NCBI GenBank assembly: GCA_002423615.1
Contig: DIKO01000113.1
Location: 319-38,759 of the forward strand
Reading direction: 5' to 3'
Origin: Desulfobacteraceae bacterium UBA5616
Lineage (GTDB): Bacteria; Desulfobacterota; Desulfobacteria; Desulfobacterales; UBA5616
Length of the DNA: 38,441 bases
Both the position numbers and the translations under genes were made by a program. Below the pieces are notes generated by a model, which saw only the letters and a program-made list of their open reading frames with translations, had not been told where the DNA came from and searched no databases. Of this stretch, positions 33,166 through 38,441 are shown one piece after another; positions within the stretch are counted from its first letter, which is position 1; each line of letters starts with the position of its first letter.

Positions 33166-34293
33166 CTCCGAGGTGCCTGGCCAGACGTTTGGCGAGGCAG
33201 AGCAGGGTAAACGTGGGCGGAAGCCCCCAGGCTTCGGGAACCACGGAACAGTCGCAGACATAAAGATTGTCGATTTCGGTCATGAGATTCCGGTCCACCA
33301 CATCGTCGATTTTGGCAGTTCCCCCCGGATGCGCGGCCATATACCACCCCTTGTGGATATCCTTGGCTCCTGCGTTTTTTAAGACAGCCCTGGCCTTGGA
33401 TAACCCCCAGGCAAACTTTCTTTTATCCGCATGGGTAAGGCCTTTACGGACCCCCCCCTTATCCGTCAGGCTTCCCCCGAGTTCATCCTTTATCTTGATC
33501 ATGATCTGCAAGGTGCTGGGATGGGTGAAAAGGTTATTGAGCTTTAAGGACTGGAGTGCGGAAAGGGAATTAAGGGCCCTCGGCATGGCCATATCGGTCA
33601 TCAGGTACCCCTCATCTTCCATATGAACCCCGGCGGCCATGGGGATCTCATCTCCCCCCAGGTTGTCCTTGACAACGCCTTTTACCACAAAGAGGGGGTC
33701 ATAGAAAAAATCATACCCCGCCCGGGAAATACCGCTTTCCCGCAATATCTGCGGAGTCCCGATGCCTCCGGCGGATAGGATGACCAGAGGCGCATCGGCG
33801 TTTAAGGTCCTCCCGTTTTTTCGGTACCGAACCCCCACGGCCTTGCCGTTTTGCCTGATGACGCTTTGGACCTTGGCGTTGTTGATCAGAACCGCCCCCT
33901 TCTTGACGGCATCCTCGACAAACATGCGGCCGTTCCATTTGGCCCCCCGGGGACATCTGCCTTAACCTCTTCGATCTCGCGGGTGATATCGATACCGTAG
34001 GCCTTGAACATGTCGACGGGGGGATGAAAAGCCGTTGCGCAGTAAAAGAGGCTGCTGCCCCCGGTGGTGATCCCCCGGGCAACGCTCATCATCCCGTTGG
34101 TGAGAAGAAGGCTTTTTCCCGGCACCAGCAACTGGGAAGCCCCCTGAAGAGCCGTGCCTTTTACGGGGTTATTATTGCCCCATTCCAACATCAGAACCTT
34201 TTTCCCGGATTGGGAGAGTTCTTTGGATAGGGTGGCTCCGCCGGGGCCGGTGCCCACGACAATGGCGTCGAATTCCTGTATTGCGGGTGTCAT
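33158..34293 (-). pseudogene. GMC-type FAD oxidoreductase with internal deletion and frameshift
   Basis: The N-terminal part (34293 to about 33960) has the FAD fold DAIVVGTGPGGATLSKELSQ, EWGNNN and GGSSLFYC. The C-terminal part (33925 to 33158) has VRYRKNGR, ILSAGGIGTPQILRESG, the AAHPGGTAKIDDVV motif and the VCDCSVVPEAWGLPPTFT ending. Between them the coding sequence changes frame: the first frame reads EIEEVKAD, and the next reads CPRGAKWNGRMFVEDAV two to three codons later. In related proteins I expect some 60-75 residues between these points, including a cysteine-rich stretch before the CPxGAKW box, so a piece is missing as well as the frame shifted. The gene is probably inactive, or the assembly is wrong here. 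An intact enzyme would oxidise an alcohol group on a hydrophobic substrate. Confidence 0.78.
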
Positions 34294-34536
34294 TTGGGTT
34301 CCTCTTTTCGTTGAAAATTTTTGATCGGCAAAACGTAAACCAAAAAGAGCCGTTTTTGAGAATCAGGGGAAATTTTATTTGAAAACCGGATTGCGTTTCC
34401 CAGGATCGAAGGGATTCCCCTTTCCAATGGAGGTGGAAGTTGATGTTATTTTAAATTTTATCTCATTTTTAAGAATAAAAAAAGGTTTTTTTAAAATGAT
34501 GGACGGATGGTATTATATTGACCTTGCCGATTAAAT

Positions 34537-34558
34537 ATATCATCATTATCAATGATAT
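34537..34558. promoter_or_regulatory. Fur-box-like palindrome upstream of the YkgJ gene
   Basis: ATATCAT (34537-34543) and ATGATAT (34552-34558) form an inverted repeat around CATTATCA, giving a GATAATGATGAT-like sequence on the minus strand that resembles part of the Fur consensus. It lies 27 nt before ATG 34586. The match is partial. Confidence 0.3.
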
Positions 34559-34585
34559 TTTTAGCTGAAGCGCAGAACAGGAGAA

Positions 34586-35275
34586 ATGATCAACTTGATT
34601 GAGAACCGCGGTTTCGCCATGGGCGCTGAGGGCTGTGGAGCAGATATACCCATTACACAGGAGGAGGACTTCGTCAACCGCGTGTATTCTTCGGTGGATA
34701 AAGCGACTGCATGTCAACTGGATAGACTTCGTAGCGAACAGGGAATTATTCCGACTTGTAAATTGGGTTGTTGTCACTGTTGCCGGTTCCATATCCTTAT
34801 GAATATTGCAGAAGCTCACACCCTGGCCCAATATGTCAGGCGGGAATGGTCAGTGGATCAGATAAATGCGCTTCGCCTGCGAACGCAACAATGGCATGTA
34901 TGGGACAATTCCAGGCCGGGCAGATTTCCGTCGGTCGACATCGTCGAGCAGACTGATCTTTCCCATTACATCCATTGTTGTCCTCTGCTGATAGAAGGCG
35001 CATGCAGCGCCTATCCCGTGAGACCGGTGGTGTGCCGGACGCATTTTGTCTGTTCGCATCCACAATCCTGTTGCGCAATGAACGATCCGGACGCTAAGGA
35101 AGACGTCCCTGTGGTTCTCGCATCCGTTGAGATGGCGACGAGCCCGTTTTCAACCCTCATCAGGAATCATATCGAAAGTACAGGTCTGGATTTTTCCAGG
35201 TCCATAATGCTTCTGCCGCATTGGCTGGCGATTGAAATGAATTGGGATTTCGCCATCCTGAACTTACCGGGATAA
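34586..35275 (+). CDS. YkgJ-type cysteine cluster protein (second copy)
   Basis: The product is 229 aa. It has the CxxxCCxCC motif (TCKLGCCHCCRF, about residue 57) followed by HCCPLLIEGACSAYPVRPVVCRTHFVC, the second cysteine block of the PF03692 family. It probably binds zinc or iron-sulfur, with no known function. ATG 34586 has AGGAG only 2 nt away, which is too close; initiation at the TTG (34595) or at a later Met is possible. The upstream sequence is AT-rich with a Fur-like palindrome, so iron control is possible but unproven. Confidence 0.72.
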   Translation: MINLIENRGFAMGAEGCGADIPITQEEDFVNRVYSSVDKATACQLDRLRSEQGIIPTCKLGCCHCCRFHILMNIAEAHTLAQYVRREWSVDQINALRLRTQQWHVWDNSRPGRFPSVDIVEQTDLSHYIHCCPLLIEGACSAYPVRPVVCRTHFVCSHPQSCCAMNDPDAKEDVPVVLASVEMATSPFSTLIRNHIESTGLDFSRSIMLLPHWLAIEMNWDFAILNLPG

Positions 35276-35625
35276 TGGAAAAGCGGAATTTTCTGCAAAT
35301 TTGTCCCCACCGGATACCATTGGCCGACATTTATTATATTTACTTGACTTATGACCATATCTCGGATAATTTTTAAACCAGTTAATCGATACAGATCATA
35401 GATTCCAGTTCAGCAATTTCTTACAACAAGTCTTCCAAATTCTTTTCCATTCCAAACCTGACGCTGGTCTATTTTAATTTTCACCGACTCTGACTCCTGA
35501 CCTTGCCCGTGCTTTTTTTCTTCACTCGGAAGACTGAAAAATCCATTAAATTTCAAGAAGTAATAGCCACAGTCCAAAACATCGAAGACCTTTTCCATTA
35601 ACTCAATTTTATGGAGGCGAAAAAA
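35276..35625. other. Intergenic stretch upstream of the DUF1329 gene
   Basis: This is AT-rich and shows no clear gene or strong promoter. A 62-codon frame on the minus strand (35410-35598) has a plausible look but no good ribosome binding site. GGAGG at 35613-35617 serves the DUF1329 gene. Confidence 0.4.
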
Positions 35626-36363
35626 ATGCTGACGAAAATTAGCCCGAAATGGTATTTGGTTTTGGCTCTGTTCATGATCGGATGGGTCCTGATATTCACC
35701 GGAACGGTTACAGCCGCTGAACCCAAAGCAGGTGATACGATTGATGCAAAAAATGTGGATCAGTACAAAGATTATTTGCCCATGTTCATGCAGCGCTACA
35801 TCAAGGATGGCTGGGAAATTGCAGCTCCCATGATCATCAAGGTCAAGGCGCCTGAATTCGTGAACTTCACCAAAGGCTACCTGGAAGCATCCAGGGAAAA
35901 CATGAAAACCTGTAAACTGACATCGGAGGGATTACTGGAGGGGTACAACGGTCAGGGTTGCCCCTTTCTGGAACCGGCGGAACCGGATAAGGGCATGAAA
36001 ATCATGTGGAACCAGTTTTACAAGAACTTCCCCGATGACTGGATTGTCCCCTATTCCTTTCTGGCCGTGGCCAAAAGAAAAGGCGGGAAGGTCATGATGG
36101 GAGACAGCACCTATGAGCAGATCCTGTTTACCAACCGGACCCAGCTGGAACCCATTCCGGAACTGACCGACAACCCCAATCAGCTCTACTACGCCAACAA
36201 GGGGAACTCGAGAACACCGCCCAACAAGGATTTGTGCACCCTGACCTGGAGATACAAGGACCCCATGAAGTATGATTATATGTGGACCTATGTGCCCAGC
36301 CTCAGAAGGACCATCCGATTGATATCATCGGAACGCTCCAACCCCATCCAGGGGACCCCTTAA
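35626..36363 (+). pseudogene. DUF1329 protein, C-terminally truncated
   Basis: The 245-aa product starts with a hydrophobic signal segment (about residues 11-31, LVLALFMIGWVLIFTG) and an Ala-rich cleavage region. The mature part has DUF1329 features such as an N-terminal GDTIDAKNVDQYKDYLP and the C-terminal YDYMWTYVPSLRRTIRL. Family members are about 400-450 aa and continue past this point; here the frame stops at TAA 36361-36363 just after SERSNPIQGTP. DUF1329 proteins resemble outer-membrane lipoprotein-sorting factors and usually sit beside DUF1302. ATG 35626 is chosen over 35611 because GGAGG (35613-35617) is 8 nt before it. The stop overlaps the stop of the convergent, also truncated DUF1302 gene. 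Confidence 0.72.
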
Positions 36364-37315
36364 TCGGGATAATCGGTAGTCAGCCCTGCCGTGGGTGCGA
36401 ACATGAAATACTGGCCGTCGGCCCAGGCCGCCGGATTATAGGCGCCGGTGAAGAGCAGTGAAGCCGTTCCCGCATCAACAAACTGCCACATGTTGTTGAA
36501 GGGGGCACCGATAACCGGCAGGCCGATATTTTCGGCGGGAAGCAGAAACCCGAGCCCTCCGAAATACGCCTGCTGACCGGATTCTTTTTCCATGTTGGAA
36601 AGGGAATCCGGCATCGCTCCGAAGCGAGGACCCGGAATAAACCAGCCATCCGTATTGGTATGGCCGATATTGGAAGGGATGCGGCTCACCCGGTACCGGT
36701 CAGGCTCGAGATAAGGCGAGAAAATCCAGTCCAGTGAAATGGACCTTGTTTTTGTCGCGAACTGGTGAAGACCCCGGATCATCCAGATAGGCATGCGGGT
36801 GTCTTCCAGGTTGGTAAATCCCAGGTCAAAGCGCATGTCCATGGGATTGACAACGTCTCCGATCCTGGCGCTGATGGACTCCCCCCAGTTCACGATCTGC
36901 CGCCCGATAAGAAGATCATGGCCCCTGGCCATGCGCCAGTCCAGGCGCAGTTCACGAAAATCGAAGTAATTGTAATAATTTGCTGTTATCGGGGTTATAC
37001 CGTCTATGCCGTGCCGCTCCCGTGGGTATTCGGGCTCGTAAATCGCCAGAATTTCGGCTTTTAGTTTAAAGGACGGGCTTAGTTTACCGTTCAGATTCAA
37101 CCGAAACCAGTTTCTGCAGGTGGCCAGGGGATCATTGTTCAAGGAGGTGTCCCAGTTTTCCGTCCAAAATCCGCTATTGTTCCGGAAAAAGCCGTCCAAT
37201 TCCCAATCGCTTTTTTGAAGACCGGCGTCGGCGGCAAGGGGAAGCAAGACCAAAAAGACGAAGAAGGCGAAGCCGCCCATGGCGATATTTAAGTTTAAAC
37301 CTTTTATTCAACATA
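36360..37315 (-). pseudogene. DUF1302 protein, C-terminally truncated and frameshifted at the start
   Basis: The readable frame from ATG 37280 gives 306 aa, with a signal-peptide-like start (MGGFAFFVFLVLLPLAADAG) and beta-barrel-type strands such as WELDGFFRNNSGFWTEN, FRELRLDWRM, LLIGRQIVNWGES and LGFTNLEDTRMP. DUF1302 proteins are predicted outer-membrane barrels and are usually above 500 aa; this one stops at TAA 36362-36360, inside what should be the barrel. A better start is ATG 37315 (MLNKRFKLKYR) with GAGGAG upstream, but it is out of frame with 37280 by one base, which suggests an extra base near 37281-37285. Both ends of the gene therefore look damaged. Confidence 0.7.
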
Positions 37316-37806
37316 GTTTCTCCTCTTCGTTAACAAGTTCAATTCCGGTTAAAACTTGGCTTCATCGACAATCCCCTACAGATCGATTCCAGCGGATTCA
37401 TCACCTCCTTTCCGATTGATTTCTTTATCCTTACACCTTCCTCGAGGTATCATCTTTCATGCACCCACCTTTGAGTCGATGCCCCTTCTACTTCACTTTG
37501 AACCAACAGTAAGCCATGTGTTTTTGAGGATACTTTTCAAATAAACCCACTGATCAGGCAATAGACATGATTCCGGCCGGTTACCGAATTCCATAAACAG
37601 AAAACGGAAGACAGCAGAACAGAAGAAATGCACAGGCAACAGGAGATTTAATTAAAGCCCAGCACAATTGAGCAGAGATTGCATTTTAGGGCAGTTATAA
37701 GGTATGAATTAAATGATGCTGATAAACTGAATTGATATTAAAATAAGCTTTAATATATGATTTTGTCAAGAGAAGAATAAATTGTGAACAAATTGGAGGT
37801 CATCCC
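37316..37806. other. Intergenic stretch between DUF1302 and the metallo-beta-lactamase gene
   Basis: This 491-nt stretch has no convincing gene; a frame at 37356-37544 is a low-complexity artefact. It contains a candidate promoter for the downstream gene at 37732-37759 and its ribosome binding site GGAGGT at 37795-37800. The rest shows nothing I recognise. Confidence 0.45.
37732..37759 (+). promoter_or_regulatory. Candidate promoter of the metallo-beta-lactamase gene
   Basis: TTGATA (37732-37737), a 16-nt spacer and TATATG (37754-37759), about 40 nt before GGAGGT and ATG 37807. Confidence 0.33.
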
Positions 37807-38441
37807 ATGTTTTTTCGACAAATTGAAGTCGGTTCCCATGCTGTTTTCGCCTATCTTCTGGGAGACCCGGAAACAAAAGAAGCCGCGGTGGTGGATCCGG
37901 CTGACGATGCAGACCACATCATTTCCCTTGCACGAAAAAGCGGGCTTAGCATCAACCGGATCATCAACACCCACGGCCATGTGGATCATATCATGGGAAA
38001 TGCCGAAATGAAGGAAAAAACCGGCGCAAGAATCCTGGTCCATGAAGACGAGGCGGCGTATCTGACCAAAATCGGGGATTACTGGCTCTCCATGTTCAAT
38101 GCCAGGAAGTCTCCCCCGGCGGACGGCGTATTGAAAAACGGCGACATCGTCAGCATCGGCCGTTATGAATGGGAGGTGATGCATACGCCGGGGCATACAC
38201 CGGGGGGAATCTGCCTGTATTCAAAGGAATTCGGCATGTGCCTGACCGGAGACACCCTGTTCGTTGAATCCGTTGGAAGGACCGACGGGCCGCGATCTTC
38301 CTACAACCAGATGATGACATCCATTAAGGAAAAACTTCTGACCCTGCCTGACGATACGGAGATTTTCCCAGGCCACAATTACGGCATGGCCCCGACTTCC
38401 ACCATCGGTCACGAACGGATTTTCAACCCCTTTGTCAACGG
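37807..38441 (+). CDS. Metallo-beta-lactamase-fold hydrolase, cut by window end
   Basis: The start codon at 37807 has GGAGGT 6 nt upstream. The visible 211 codons run off the end without a stop. The zinc-binding signature THGHVDHIMG (about residues 57-66), the HTPGHTPGG motif and the GDTLF and FPGHN elements identify the glyoxalase II / hydroxyacylglutathione hydrolase-like group. The substrate may be a thioester or a persulfide; this is not resolvable. The protein is cytoplasmic. It has its own candidate promoter. Confidence 0.92.
   Translation, partial: MFFRQIEVGSHAVFAYLLGDPETKEAAVVDPADDADHIISLARKSGLSINRIINTHGHVDHIMGNAEMKEKTGARILVHEDEAAYLTKIGDYWLSMFNARKSPPADGVLKNGDIVSIGRYEWEVMHTPGHTPGGICLYSKEFGMCLTGDTLFVESVGRTDGPRSSYNQMMTSIKEKLLTLPDDTEIFPGHNYGMAPTSTIGHERIFNPFVN

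Noticed and set aside
35410..35598. 62-codon frame on the minus strand
   Set aside because: No ribosome binding site or known family; kept only as a remark in the intergenic entry.

Overview
The window looks like chromosome of an anaerobic, dissimilatory sulfate-reducing bacterium of the Desulfobacterales type. It carries nearly the whole cytoplasmic sulfate-activation and APS-reduction route in one block (aprBA, qmoABC, sat). Beside it are C1 genes of the folate / Wood-Ljungdahl type (fhs and a fused MetF-MetV-like reductase), and further on a fatty-acid or hydrophobic-substrate degradation region. Assignment is by gene content only; no rRNA or tRNA is visible.

Layout. 1-1500: AT-richer accessory stretch with a decayed gene (four in-frame TAA/TAG codons plus a frameshift), a small membrane protein and an unknown protein. 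1.8-5.0 kb (+): iron-type alcohol dehydrogenase, MetF-MetV fusion and a DUF1285-like protein. 8.9-5.0 kb (-): priA, a secreted DUF1573 protein interrupted by one in-frame TGA, and a HAD phosphatase. 9.1-11.0 kb (+): small secreted protein and a protein with a C-terminal diadenylate cyclase-like domain. 14.4-10.9 kb (-): fhs and a B12-binding radical SAM protein. 14.7-17.3 kb: another radical SAM protein, a zinc-ribbon protein and a YkgJ-type cysteine-cluster protein. 17.3-28.4 kb: the sulfate block, with structured leaders before apr and qmo, a terminator after each operon, and an acyl-CoA ligase convergent with sat. 28.6-36.4 kb: paired acyl-CoA dehydrogenases, TIGR04076 protein, thiolase-like protein, GMC-type oxidoreductase, YkgJ protein and DUF1329. 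36.4-38.4 kb: DUF1302, then a metallo-beta-lactamase-fold hydrolase cut by the window end.

How the parts fit. Sat makes APS, AprBA reduces it to sulfite, and QmoABC links APS reduction to the quinone pool. Fhs and MetF belong to the C1 branch that oxidises acetyl units or fixes CO2. The acyl-CoA ligase, the two dehydrogenases and the thiolase-like protein would feed acyl-CoA into beta-oxidation-like steps, with DUF1302/DUF1329 as candidate outer-membrane partners.

Most notable points: (1) the DUF1573 gene, where TGA replaces the first Cys codon of the family's CGC motif while the frame stays open on both sides, making it a strong candidate new selenoprotein; (2) the DUF1329 and DUF1302 genes, both C-terminally truncated and meeting tail to tail at one TTAA, which marks a rearrangement or misassembly junction; (3) the GMC oxidoreductase, which has lost an internal segment; (4) large perfect inverted repeats in the apr and qmo leaders.
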